The notes under the pieces: model-generated
Database searches by the model: none
What the model was told of the DNA's origin: nothing
The model's input: the letters and a program-made list of their open reading frames with translations, nothing else
Made by a program: the position numbers and the translations under genes
Assembly: GCA_963605425.1 (NCBI GenBank)
Contig: CAVCUQ010000012.1
Coordinates: forward strand, 1 to 40,935
Direction of reading: 5' to 3'
DNA: 40,935 bases
DNA from: JAEELC01 sp963605425
GTDB lineage: Bacteria > Bacillota_I > Bacilli_A > Acholeplasmatales > Anaeroplasmataceae
Part shown: positions 16,538-25,342 of the stretch, in pieces
Layout: each line of letters opens with the position of its first letter
How positions within the stretch are numbered: the stretch's first letter is position 1

Positions 16538-18861
16538 TTGTTTTCATTCCAAAAGTCTACGAGAGTAGTTTCAAGACTTTCTTTAGATTCAATATATTCG
16601 ATATTAGTCCAGTGAGCAGGGTATAAATCCTTATACATTTTATATTTAAATCTCTTATCAATAAGAATAACTGCACCATAATCATCTTCGGTTCTAATTA
16701 CACGTCCTGCTGCCTGAACTATTTTTGCAAAACCAGGGTATGTATAGGCGTAATCAAATCCACGTGAATATTTATCATCAAAGAACTCTTTAACAAGTTC
16801 ATTTTCAATATTAACTTGAGGAAGACCGACACCGACAATTATGACTCCATTTAATAAATCACCATTATAATCGATACCTTCGCTAAAGGATCCACCTAAA
16901 ACAAAAAGACCTAAATGAGCTCTTTGAGTATCGCAAAACTCAGATAAGATATTGTTTCTTTCTTCAATATTTAAATTTTTAGTTTGAATAACTAAATTAG
17001 TATCTAAATCAGATAAATAAGGTAAACATAATTCTAGATATTGATAGCTTGAAAAAAATACTATATAGTTACCTTTTTTAATAGATACTAGTGTTTTAAT
17101 ATCTTTAACTATATCTAAGATAGTATTTTCTCTATCTTTAAATTTAGTAGACACTGTATCATTTACAATTATCTTTAATTTATTAGAATCAAATGGGGAT
17201 TCAAGTGATAAATACTTACCTTCCCCGTGTGTAATTAAATCCATATAATAATTAATAGGATTTAAAGTAGCACTAAAGAAGACTATACCATCTGTTTGTT
17301 TTTTAATAGTATCAAGTAAAAAACTAGAAGCGTCAAAACATTTTATCTCTATATAATAAATATTATCTTCCTTTTTAATAATAAACATATGATTATCAGA
17401 GAAATATTCATTTGTATCAAGGAAATCTTTTAAAGTAAAGAAAGCCTCTAGTGCCTCATCACGTTCTTTAAATTCTTGTTTTTCTTCAAAGATATTAAAA
17501 GCTGATATATAAATAGAATTTAATAAATTAAGTATTTCATCATCTTGAAAACGAGAATAATAATACAAATTCTCACTCATTATCTCATCATATTCTTTTA
17601 GTTTAATATTTAATTTATCTCTCTTCTTAAATAATGTCTTATCAAACTGAATCAAGATATCAACTAATTTATTTATATCAGTATTCTTTAAAATAGCTGA
17701 GTACATATCCTTTGATCTTTCAACTAGGTTATGAGCCTCATCAGCTAATATCTTACTTTTATAGGTATCATCTTCAAAATAACGAATCAAATGGGCTTTA
17801 GGATCAAATACATAGTTATAATCGCAAACTATAAGGTCAGCGAATTCTGATAAATCTAGCGAGAATTCAAAAGGGCAGATTTTATATTTTTCTGCATATT
17901 CTTTAATTAGATTATAATCAAAGATATTATTATTTAAGTAGATATCTTCGATTGCAGTTCTAAGTCTATTAAAATATCCCTTAGCATAAGGGCACTTCTC
18001 AGGCTTACAAATGCGCGCCTTGGTAGCGCAAGCTTTAGCTTTACTAGATAAGACAATACTTTTTAATTTTAATCCCTTTTCTTCTAATAACTTTAAGGAT
18101 GAAATAACTACATCTTGACCACATGTTTTAGCGGTTAGATAAAATAACTTATCTTTCTTAGAACTCAATGTTTTAAGACTTGAAAAGAGGGTAGCCATCG
18201 TTTTTCCAATACCAGTAGGGGCTAAGGCATAAAGGATTTGATTATTAGATAAAGTATAATAACAAGCCTTCATCAACTCATATTGCCCTTTTCTCTTCTC
18301 TTTAAATGGGAATTCAACATCTTTAAGTGTTTCAAGAGTAGTTTGATTGCTTGATTCAACAAGTTCTAGCCAATTTAAATATGTTCCTAGAGAGTCAAAA
18401 AAGAACTTTTCAAGGAAGGCATAATCCTGTACTATATCGAATTTCTTAGTCTCGTAATCAGGCAGGTGAATATATGTTAGTCTTATATTTACACTATCTA
18501 AAGAATTAATATCTGCATATAAATAGCTATATAAATATACTTGAGCTAAATATTCTTTATGGAAATCAAGAGTTATATCTTTTAGATTAGTCTCTGTTGA
18601 TTTAATCTCTTCTATTATAGTCTTTCCGTCTTCTTGAAGGAGGCCATCAATAAAGCCATGAATAATAAAAGTATTTCCGTGAAAGTTCACTTCTTTTTTA
18701 ATATAATATTCTTTTTTAGATTCTTCATTATATTGTTTTTGAAGGTATAAATGAGCGTTTTTTCCATCTTCCCCTCTTCGATTAGAAAAGAATTCATTAG
18801 TTAAATCGCCACTTGCATACACAAATTCTGCTATCTCTTTAACCGCAATTGTTTTATTCAT
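16534..18861 (-). CDS. PD-(D/E)XK nuclease fused to Fe-S XPD/DinG-type DNA helicase
   Basis: A 775-residue SF2 helicase with an extra N-terminal domain. Residues 1-180 resemble a RecB/Cas4-type PD-(D/E)XK nuclease: GFIDGLL (Asp72) and IIEEIKST (Glu85, Lys87). Walker A APTGIGKT is at 214-221. Four cysteines (278, 285, 290, 329) are placed as in the Fe-S domain of XPD/Rad3 helicases. DEAH at 374-377 is motif II, and AGRVIRTEDDYGAVILID is motif VI. The likely role is unwinding and trimming DNA in repair. AAGGAGG lies 7 bases before the ATG. It is first in a two-gene unit with the sigma-like gene. Confidence 0.85.
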   Translation of the reverse strand: MNKTIAVKEIAEFVYASGDLTNEFFSNRRGEDGKNAHLYLQKQYNEESKKEYYIKKEVNFHGNTFIIHGFIDGLLQEDGKTIIEEIKSTETNLKDITLDFHKEYLAQVYLYSYLYADINSLDSVNIRLTYIHLPDYETKKFDIVQDYAFLEKFFFDSLGTYLNWLELVESSNQTTLETLKDVEFPFKEKRKGQYELMKACYYTLSNNQILYALAPTGIGKTMATLFSSLKTLSSKKDKLFYLTAKTCGQDVVISSLKLLEEKGLKLKSIVLSSKAKACATKARICKPEKCPYAKGYFNRLRTAIEDIYLNNNIFDYNLIKEYAEKYKICPFEFSLDLSEFADLIVCDYNYVFDPKAHLIRYFEDDTYKSKILADEAHNLVERSKDMYSAILKNTDINKLVDILIQFDKTLFKKRDKLNIKLKEYDEIMSENLYYYSRFQDDEILNLLNSIYISAFNIFEEKQEFKERDEALEAFFTLKDFLDTNEYFSDNHMFIIKKEDNIYYIEIKCFDASSFLLDTIKKQTDGIVFFSATLNPINYYMDLITHGEGKYLSLESPFDSNKLKIIVNDTVSTKFKDRENTILDIVKDIKTLVSIKKGNYIVFFSSYQYLELCLPYLSDLDTNLVIQTKNLNIEERNNILSEFCDTQRAHLGLFVLGGSFSEGIDYNGDLLNGVIIVGVGLPQVNIENELVKEFFDDKYSRGFDYAYTYPGFAKIVQAAGRVIRTEDDYGAVILIDKRFKYKMYKDLYPAHWTNIEYIESKESLETTLVDFWNENK

Positions 18862-18892
18862 TGATATACCTCCTTATACATAAATTTACAAC

Positions 18893-18921
18893 ATTATATC
18901 ATGAAATAAGAACGTAGTGAA
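18893..18921 (-). promoter_or_regulatory. Promoter of the helicase-sigma unit
   Basis: Minus-strand -35 TTCACT (18921-18916), 17-base spacer, perfect -10 TATAAT (18898-18893). The -35 lies inside the stem of the preceding terminator. Confidence 0.6.
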
Positions 18922-18948
18922 TAAAAGCTATTCACTACATTAAATCTT
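18904..18948 (-). terminator. Terminator after the tandem DHH genes
   Basis: GTAGTGAATA (18914-18923) and TATTCACTAC (18929-18938) form a perfect 10-pair stem with a 5-base loop, with outer AATAAGA/TCTTATT pairing. The T-run on minus is interrupted (GTTCTTATTTC), so termination may be partial. The outer arm reaches the stop codon of the DHH gene. Confidence 0.7.
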
Positions 18949-19909
18949 ATTTTCCTGCATATTCTTTGTATTCTTTTACAAGCTTATCAGCGTCACTTAA
19001 GAACTTAGGCAATTCATCCCAGTTTTCAAGTTTAGCACCACTTGCTTTAGCGTGTCCTCCTCCGCCATATTCGTTAGCTAGAGTCTTAATTTCAGGACCA
19101 CGAGAACGAAGTCTAATTCTAATTTCATCTTTAGAATATTCCATCATTAAGCACCATACAGGATATCCTTCAATACCAGCTAAAGATGATACTTGATTAG
19201 CAGCTTCTTCATTAGATACACCGTATTCTTCAACTATTTCACGAGTCATACAAATATAAGCAACACCATTTTCTGTTGTTTTAAAGTTATTTAAAACATA
19301 TCCTGTAAGTTTAAGTGTTTTAAGATTAGTAACTGATAAATTATTATCTACATCTTCAATATTTACCCCGCAAGATAGTAAGAAAGCAGCGTCTAGGAAT
19401 GTATTTGGTGTAACTGAGTCAAATCTAAATCTACCACTATCTGTAACCATACCTACATATAGAGGATAAGCAGCACGTTCAGTAACCATTAGCTTCATTT
19501 CACGTGCAAAGTCACAAATAATTTGTGTGCAGCTAGCGGCTTCTTCTTCAACATATTTGATATCACCATATGGTGTATCTTCAATGTGGTGGTCAATCTT
19601 AATTAGCTTTTGAGCAAACTTATATCTTTGATCACTAATTCTTTCAGCGTTACCACAGTCTACAACAATTGCAAGTGCACCTTTGTATAGGTCATCATCT
19701 GCTCCATCAGGAACACCAACAAATTTAACATAGTCACTTGTTTCACCTACTACATAAACCTTCTTATCAGGGAAGTTATCTAGTATTAGATATTTAAGAC
19801 CAAATTGAGAACCAATACAATCACCATCAGGACGAGTATGTCCGTGAATCATAATAGTATCATATTCTTTAATAGTATTTAATATTTCTTTAAAAACCTT
19901 GTTTTTCAT
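18947..19909 (-). CDS. DHH/DHHA1 phosphoesterase, NrnA-like (copy 1)
   Basis: A 320-residue bifunctional nanoRNase/pAp-phosphatase-type enzyme that degrades short RNA oligomers or pAp with a Mn cluster. Motif I HGHTRPDGDCIGSQ (about 23-36), VVDCGNAERISD (about 88-99), IDHHIED (DHH motif) and the C-terminal DHHA1 loop YGGGGHAKASGA (about 284-295) are all intact. Second of two tandem paralogues; its start overlaps the end of the upstream copy by 20 bases. The intact catalytic residues make this copy the better NrnA candidate. Confidence 0.9.
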   Translation of the reverse strand: MKNKVFKEILNTIKEYDTIMIHGHTRPDGDCIGSQFGLKYLILDNFPDKKVYVVGETSDYVKFVGVPDGADDDLYKGALAIVVDCGNAERISDQRYKFAQKLIKIDHHIEDTPYGDIKYVEEEAASCTQIICDFAREMKLMVTERAAYPLYVGMVTDSGRFRFDSVTPNTFLDAAFLLSCGVNIEDVDNNLSVTNLKTLKLTGYVLNNFKTTENGVAYICMTREIVEEYGVSNEEAANQVSSLAGIEGYPVWCLMMEYSKDEIRIRLRSRGPEIKTLANEYGGGGHAKASGAKLENWDELPKFLSDADKLVKEYKEYAGK

Positions 19910-20858
19910 GTTGTTCTTTCATCCTCTCATCAAAATCCTTTAGTACATTTTCTGCCATTTCAAAACTATCTATAGTAGCCCCGCAAGCCTGATCATGACC
20001 TCCGCCACCATATTTTTTTGCTATATCAACAATCGAAAAGCCACGTGATCTAAATTCACATACTACCTTTCCATTTTCATCTTCAGTAAAGTTAGCCCAA
20101 ATGTTTATACCATCAATACCTGCCATAACGCCTACCATACCGCGAGAACAGTCATTAAATGATATATTATATTTCTTTAAATCATCTTGAGTATTAAACA
20201 TATAAGCTACACCACTATCTCTAGTTTTAAATCTAGATGTAAATATAGCTGTAAGCTTCTTCTTTTCTAATGTTTCTACATATAATTTATTATATATTTC
20301 TTGAGGATCAAATGAATAATCCATTAGATCAGCAGCTATTCTAAGTGTTCTTGAACTAGTCTCATTATATTGAAATCTACCACTATCTGTAACAATACCA
20401 GTAAAAAGTAATTTAGCAGATTCCTTAGACAATTTAAATCTATTTTTAATTAATATTTCAGCTATGTATTCACAAGCAGCGGCTCTAGTTGAATCAACTA
20501 TAAAATGATCATCATCAACAATATTAGATTTATTTGTATGGTGGTCAATAATAAATATTTCTTTACCTAACTTATATCTTAAATCAGACAACATATAATC
20601 AACCGCTACATCACAAATAATAACAAGCGCGTCTTTATATACACTATCTTCTATTTCATCCATAGTACCCATAAAATCAAGTCTCGGATTAGTATCTCCT
20701 ACTGCATAGACCTTCTTTTTAGGATATGTATTTAATATAGTATATTTTAAACCTAATTGACTACCAATCGCATCTCCATCAGGTCTAGAATGTCTATGAA
20801 TAATGATAGTATCATATTTCTTAATAGCTTTTATAAGTGCTTTAATTTTTCTCTTCAT
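19890..20858 (-). CDS. DHH/DHHA1 phosphoesterase, NrnA-like paralogue (copy 2)
   Basis: A 322-residue paralogue of the downstream DHH gene, with HRHSRPDGDAIGSQ (about 21-34), FIIDHHTNK (DHH), FTGIVTDSGRFQY and YGGGGHDQACGA (DHHA1). The second acidic motif reads IICDVAVDYMLSD, lacking the Glu-Arg pair seen in copy 1, so its substrate preference may differ. First gene of the pair, with a strong promoter at 20882-20910 and AAGGAG before the ATG. Mollicutes and related bacteria often carry two such proteins with split nanoRNase and pAp or c-di-AMP-related roles; which applies here is not visible. Confidence 0.85.
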   Translation of the reverse strand: MKRKIKALIKAIKKYDTIIIHRHSRPDGDAIGSQLGLKYTILNTYPKKKVYAVGDTNPRLDFMGTMDEIEDSVYKDALVIICDVAVDYMLSDLRYKLGKEIFIIDHHTNKSNIVDDDHFIVDSTRAAACEYIAEILIKNRFKLSKESAKLLFTGIVTDSGRFQYNETSSRTLRIAADLMDYSFDPQEIYNKLYVETLEKKKLTAIFTSRFKTRDSGVAYMFNTQDDLKKYNISFNDCSRGMVGVMAGIDGINIWANFTEDENGKVVCEFRSRGFSIVDIAKKYGGGGHDQACGATIDSFEMAENVLKDFDERMKEQHEKQGF

Positions 20859-20881
20859 ATAAACTCCTTATGTAATATTAG

Positions 20882-20910
20882 AGTATATCATTTATTTTTA
20901 CTTTTGTCTA
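20882..20910 (-). promoter_or_regulatory. Promoter of the tandem DHH genes
   Basis: Minus-strand -35 TAGACA (20910-20905), 17-base spacer, -10 TATACT (20887-20882); each hexamer has five of six consensus bases. Confidence 0.7.
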
Positions 20911-20930
20911 ATATTTAAATGAATAATTAT

Positions 20931-20966
20931 AAAAAAGGTAGTACCTATTATTTTAAGTACCACCTT
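20931..20966 (-). terminator. Terminator of the surface nuclease-ABC transporter operon
   Basis: AAGGTGGTACTT (20966-20955) pairs with AGGTACTACCTT (20946-20935) on minus, followed by TTTT. It lies just after the endonuclease I stop and closes the seven-gene run. Confidence 0.85.
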
Positions 20967-20972
20967 ATAATA

Positions 20973-22514
20973 TTAGATTTTAAATGTAACGCTTGTTAAA
21001 ATAATACTATTTCCAGTCTTATTTGTAACAGTTATCTTTAGTTCTTTAGATAAATCAAATTTAGATAAGTCTATAGTTACAACAGCTTTAGTAGAACTAG
21101 CTGAAATATCCTGTGTAATAGTATTTGTTCCATCAGATATAGTAATAGTACCACTAGGAGTATTCTTATTAGCATAATAAGTAATTTCACAAGACTTAAT
21201 TGTATCATATAGATTAGATACATTAAGACATAGAGGTGTACTTGTTTGAGCATATAAACCTTTACCTTGATTAGCTAAAGCAGCCGTATATTCAACACTT
21301 ACACCATTCTTTGTTGTACTACCACTAGTTGATGAGAAGACAGTTAAATCAATAGTAGTATTAATTGTAGTATCACGGCTAGCTAAATCCTTTAAAGTAG
21401 CTAGTTTATAAATAGCTTCTTGTAATGTCTTATATCCTTTAAAGAATGATTTGGTTTCACTTGCAAGTTTAGAATATTCTTCATTTATAGAATTGATTAA
21501 TTCTTCTTTTTCAAGAGTAACTTCACCAATAGAGTTTACTAGATTATTCATATAGTCTAAAGCATCACTATTTGATGATACATATGTATTATCATCATAT
21601 AAATCATCATAGGTAATACCTAAAGCATCACATTCATCTTTAAAGATATAATAAGCATATTCTGGATGATCAATAAATGGATTTCTATTCTTTTGTATAG
21701 CAAACACATTATTGTTTCTAGTTATTTCTCTTTCATCTACTGGATCATCCTTAGCCCATTGTAATAAAGTAGATAATTTACCTAAATACTGAGTTCCACC
21801 CTTTTGTCCTTTAGATGAGTTAATCTTATATAGGTCATCAGTAAGTACTAGATTTAAGGTATCACTGTTATACATTACAGTCATGTAGAACATTATACGA
21901 GCTACATCACCCTTAACTTCATCTCTAGGTTCAAAGGCTAGATCATTCCATGAACAACCATAGGATGTATTAGAAGAGTCTACATTATCAAAGTACTTAT
22001 CACTTCTTTTACCATTGATTGAGCATTCAGTAACTCTAAGCATTTGGATATCTGAATATGCTTGATAAGATTCCTCTCCGAAGCCATATGTTTTAGCCCA
22101 GATGTGTTCTTTATTCCACTGACCAGCACCACTACCACTATTATCTTTATCTAGTCTTTCTCCAGTATATAAACACTCAACATAGTTAGAATCATAGGTA
22201 TCTGTTAATTTTAGTTTACTTGTTTGTGTAGAATAAGAATATTTTTGATAGCCTGTATTAAGTAATGTGTTAAGCTCGCTAATTAATGTATCTTTATCAG
22301 TTGACGTAATTGAATCATAATAAGAACCAGTGTAAATACCTGTCTTAACTACATCTTGATAATAAGCACTATGATCAACTTCTGTAGTTGAGCTCTCAGT
22401 AGTACTTTCTTCACTATCACTAGGTGCAATCGTAGCTTCATCACCTGAATTAGGTTTGTTACAAGATGCAAGAACTAAAGCACTAAACATTAAAGGTAAT
22501 ATTAATTTTTTCAT
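20973..22514 (-). CDS. Surface lipoprotein endonuclease I (EndA/NucM family)
   Basis: A 513-residue non-specific nuclease. The signal peptide ends in the lipobox LASC (Cys18), followed by a Ser/Thr/Glu linker, so it is anchored outside the cell. The nuclease domain (about 50-300) has WNKEHIWAKTYG with the Glu136-His137 pair and SINGKRSDKYF with Asn167, the metal ligand position of EndA/Vvn enzymes. Residues about 385-513 look like a beta-sandwich ending in SIILTSVTFKI, similar to the end of the neighbouring 909-residue lipoprotein. Last gene of the operon, after an internal terminator. Likely role: cutting extracellular DNA/RNA for scavenging. Confidence 0.85.
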   Translation of the reverse strand: MKKLILPLMFSALVLASCNKPNSGDEATIAPSDSEESTTESSTTEVDHSAYYQDVVKTGIYTGSYYDSITSTDKDTLISELNTLLNTGYQKYSYSTQTSKLKLTDTYDSNYVECLYTGERLDKDNSGSGAGQWNKEHIWAKTYGFGEESYQAYSDIQMLRVTECSINGKRSDKYFDNVDSSNTSYGCSWNDLAFEPRDEVKGDVARIMFYMTVMYNSDTLNLVLTDDLYKINSSKGQKGGTQYLGKLSTLLQWAKDDPVDEREITRNNNVFAIQKNRNPFIDHPEYAYYIFKDECDALGITYDDLYDDNTYVSSNSDALDYMNNLVNSIGEVTLEKEELINSINEEYSKLASETKSFFKGYKTLQEAIYKLATLKDLASRDTTINTTIDLTVFSSTSGSTTKNGVSVEYTAALANQGKGLYAQTSTPLCLNVSNLYDTIKSCEITYYANKNTPSGTITISDGTNTITQDISASSTKAVVTIDLSKFDLSKELKITVTNKTGNSIILTSVTFKI

Positions 22515-22530
22515 GGTTTTCTCCTTAATT

Positions 22531-22571
22531 GATAAAAAATAAGGATAAGCATTAATTTACTTATCCCTATT
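22531..22571 (-). terminator. Internal terminator before the endonuclease I gene
   Basis: AATAGGGATAAG (22571-22560) pairs with CTTATCCTTATT (22549-22538), 12 pairs with one G-U, followed by TTTTATC. There is no space for a promoter between it and the AAGGAG site of the next gene, so the last gene seems to rely on readthrough. Confidence 0.75.
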
Positions 22572-22587
22572 TATTAAATTTTAGAAA

Positions 22588-25317
22588 CTATTCTGTAACA
22601 GAACCGTAAACAATAGTAATCTTAGTAATTTGAACTTGTGAAGACTTTGCAGTTGAAGTATTTTTTACAATAACATCACTAGCACCAACTAAGTATTCTC
22701 CGCTAGTACCAGTAATTTCAACCAAGTCAAGATATTGAACAGTTGCTATTCCATTATTTTTTGTCTTGTAATCAATAGTAATTGACTTAATTGCATATCC
22801 TTCTGTAACAGAGATTTGTATTGAACCTCCATTACCATTTGTAACATCACCATATAGTCTAAGTTCACTATAAAGTCCTGTTGGATTACTACCTGAATTT
22901 TTGGCACAAGTAATAGTAACATTAGTATCAGTAATACCTAATTTACTTGTAATATCACCATCAGCAGCACTTCCATTTTCAGTCCAAGCCTTTGATGATT
23001 CTACTGTTGTAACATTAGTAATTTGAGCTTCTGTATACTTCTTTATAGAAACTGTTTTAGCTGTAAATTTAGCTGTTGCAGTATAAGTCTTATCACCAAC
23101 TGCATAAGATAGAGTAACTTCATTTGTTTCTTCAGTTTCTTTAGGTGTAATTGTAACAACTTGATCTGCTAATGAACAAGAAGGAGCTTTTGTAACATCA
23201 GCTGTAATTCCTTCAGGAAGAGTTACTGTAGCAGCTTTAGAATAGCTAGTTTCAAATAATGCAGCAGCTTCATTAACCTTGATTTGAGCATCAACTGCTG
23301 GATCAGATTCAACGCTTAAAATTTTTGCATTCTTAAGTTGGTTAATTTTGTTATTTTGGCTTAATAAACCATAGAATTTAACTTTCTTACCAACAACAAA
23401 TTTATAAGCAGAATCGTCAGCTAATTTACCATATTGAGTTCCATAAATATCATATGAACCATAGATACATAATGTTTTCTTTTGAGTACCAAATTCAACA
23501 TCAATGTAGCAGTTTCCATATGTTGTGTTATAGATATTAGTTACATAACCTTCAACACAGTAATAAACAGTGTTATTGCTATCATATTCAGCTTTTAATA
23601 CATCTGCAATAGAAGTTACAGGTAAAGCAGCTACAGAAACTTCAATAGTCTTTTCCTTAGATTTATCACCTAGAGTTGCAGTAACTTTAATCTTAAATTT
23701 CTTAGCCTCAGTAGCTGGAATAACAACTAACTTACCATCTTTATCAATTGAAGCTACATCAGCGTCATCAACAATGTCATATGTTAAAGTAACAGTGTCG
23801 TTGAATGCCTTATCATCTAAAGAGATAACCTTTGGTTCTGTGATTACATCAAATGAAACTTCATTTACAACTTTTTCACAGATTTGTTCATCAGTTAAAT
23901 ATTGAGCACTGATATACTTTGTAATTGTATAAGAAACTTCACCTGAAGTAGCTTTAACAACAATTGTACCAGTCTTTTCAGCCTCACCAGCTGTAATAGT
24001 AATCTTGCCATCAGCATAACTTACACAATCACCAGTTACAGTGTAACTAATTGTAGCTCCATTTGAAGAAGTAGGTACTGCAGTTTCAGTATTTCTAGCA
24101 TATTCCTTTAATAGATCTTTAGCACCTAATTGAGCAGCATCATATGCCTTATCATAATCTGCAAAGCTATCAGTGTAGTCAGCAGCACATTCGCTAATAT
24201 CATCAGCACTTGTTACAAGTAATTGTGGTGCATTGTACCAAGTAAGGATAGCCTTAACAGAAACCTTTTTACCTTTACCAAGTGAAGTAAATTTTTGCGA
24301 AATAGCTTTAGCGTCATCTCCGGCAAATGTAGTAGAACCTTCCATTAGAACTACTTTAATATCTTGTCCATAACGAGTTAGAGTAGCTACTGTTTGGCTT
24401 GTAGTTGCACTTGTACCAGCTTTATTACTGAATTTTTCAACAGACTTAATTGTAAATCCTTCAAGAGAAACATAAGTGTTTTGTAACTTCTTAGCTTCTG
24501 TTGTAGGAGCGTTATCTTTAACTAAATCCTTCTTAAGGATATGTTCAGTAATGCTTGTTCTTGCAATTGTATTAACATCAATAGTCTTAGTTTCATCTAC
24601 AGTAAGTGTAGAACCAAACTTAGTTTCAAGTAACCCATTGTATAATGTGTTTGTAGCGCCACTAGCTGTTACATAAGTACCTGGAGCAAGATTATTATAC
24701 TTGTCTTGATCGATATAACCATTGTAAACATAGTAAGCACCCTTAACTTCATCATTCCATAAAACAAGGTTAGCTTCTTTGTAGCTTGATAAATAACCTA
24801 ATTTAGCAATTACATAACCAGATACGTTTTGAGTTACACCAGTGGTAGTAATCCATTCATCATAATATTCAGTTGCTGACATTTGTCTTCTAATACGAAC
24901 ATTAAAATCAGATGAATTAGCTTTTGAACCTTTATAATCAACTACTGCATGGAATGTAACTCCTTTATATTCTATTTCGCTATCAGCCGCAGGACGATGT
25001 ACTGTAGCAGTGAATGTTTCAGCGTCTCCTTCTCTTGTAAATGTTAATAAAGTTTCATCTTCAGATACCCATGAAAGTAGAGTCTTTGAATCTCCTGAAC
25101 CAACATATGCAGGAACTGTGAAGTTAGAGTCAATCTTTGTACCACTTACAGTAAGAGAAATTAGATTTGCTAGATCAGCTGCTACTTTAGCTGTATCTTC
25201 TGCGCTAGTAGAATCACTATTATTATTGTTATTACCACATGATGCTACTGAAACAGTACAACCAACAATTAAACTAGCTAATGCTAGATTAGATAATATT
25301 TTAACAAATTTTTTCAT
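22588..25317 (-). CDS. Large lipoprotein with OB-fold-like and Ig-like domains
   Basis: A 909-residue protein of unknown function, probably on the outer cell face. The signal peptide has lipobox candidates at Cys20 (IVGC) and Cys27 (VASC), then an Asn/Ser linker. After an Ig-like region (about 40-145) comes a probable OB-fold (about 150-245: VSGYVIAKLGYLSSY ... YYVYNGYI), a second OB-like unit following the same pattern, Ig-like repeats (about 400-560), and another OB-like unit (about 575-670: VEGYVTNIYNTTYGNCYIDV). The C-terminus (about 770-909) is a beta-rich module ending ITKITIVYGS, similar to the end of the endonuclease I protein. Between two nucleases, it may hold nucleic acid at the surface; that is inference from fold and position. 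Confidence 0.6.
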   Translation of the reverse strand: MKKFVKILSNLALASLIVGCTVSVASCGNNNNNSDSTSAEDTAKVAADLANLISLTVSGTKIDSNFTVPAYVGSGDSKTLLSWVSEDETLLTFTREGDAETFTATVHRPAADSEIEYKGVTFHAVVDYKGSKANSSDFNVRIRRQMSATEYYDEWITTTGVTQNVSGYVIAKLGYLSSYKEANLVLWNDEVKGAYYVYNGYIDQDKYNNLAPGTYVTASGATNTLYNGLLETKFGSTLTVDETKTIDVNTIARTSITEHILKKDLVKDNAPTTEAKKLQNTYVSLEGFTIKSVEKFSNKAGTSATTSQTVATLTRYGQDIKVVLMEGSTTFAGDDAKAISQKFTSLGKGKKVSVKAILTWYNAPQLLVTSADDISECAADYTDSFADYDKAYDAAQLGAKDLLKEYARNTETAVPTSSNGATISYTVTGDCVSYADGKITITAGEAEKTGTIVVKATSGEVSYTITKYISAQYLTDEQICEKVVNEVSFDVITEPKVISLDDKAFNDTVTLTYDIVDDADVASIDKDGKLVVIPATEAKKFKIKVTATLGDKSKEKTIEVSVAALPVTSIADVLKAEYDSNNTVYYCVEGYVTNIYNTTYGNCYIDVEFGTQKKTLCIYGSYDIYGTQYGKLADDSAYKFVVGKKVKFYGLLSQNNKINQLKNAKILSVESDPAVDAQIKVNEAAALFETSYSKAATVTLPEGITADVTKAPSCSLADQVVTITPKETEETNEVTLSYAVGDKTYTATAKFTAKTVSIKKYTEAQITNVTTVESSKAWTENGSAADGDITSKLGITDTNVTITCAKNSGSNPTGLYSELRLYGDVTNGNGGSIQISVTEGYAIKSITIDYKTKNNGIATVQYLDLVEITGTSGEYLVGASDVIVKNTSTAKSSQVQITKITIVYGSVTE

Positions 25318-25342
25318 TGTAGTTTAAACTCTCCTAAGTTTA

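Noticed and set aside
23570..25327. Plus-strand open frames opposite the large lipoprotein gene
   Set aside because: They are antisense shadows without ribosome binding sites, and the minus-strand gene has clear domain and operon support.
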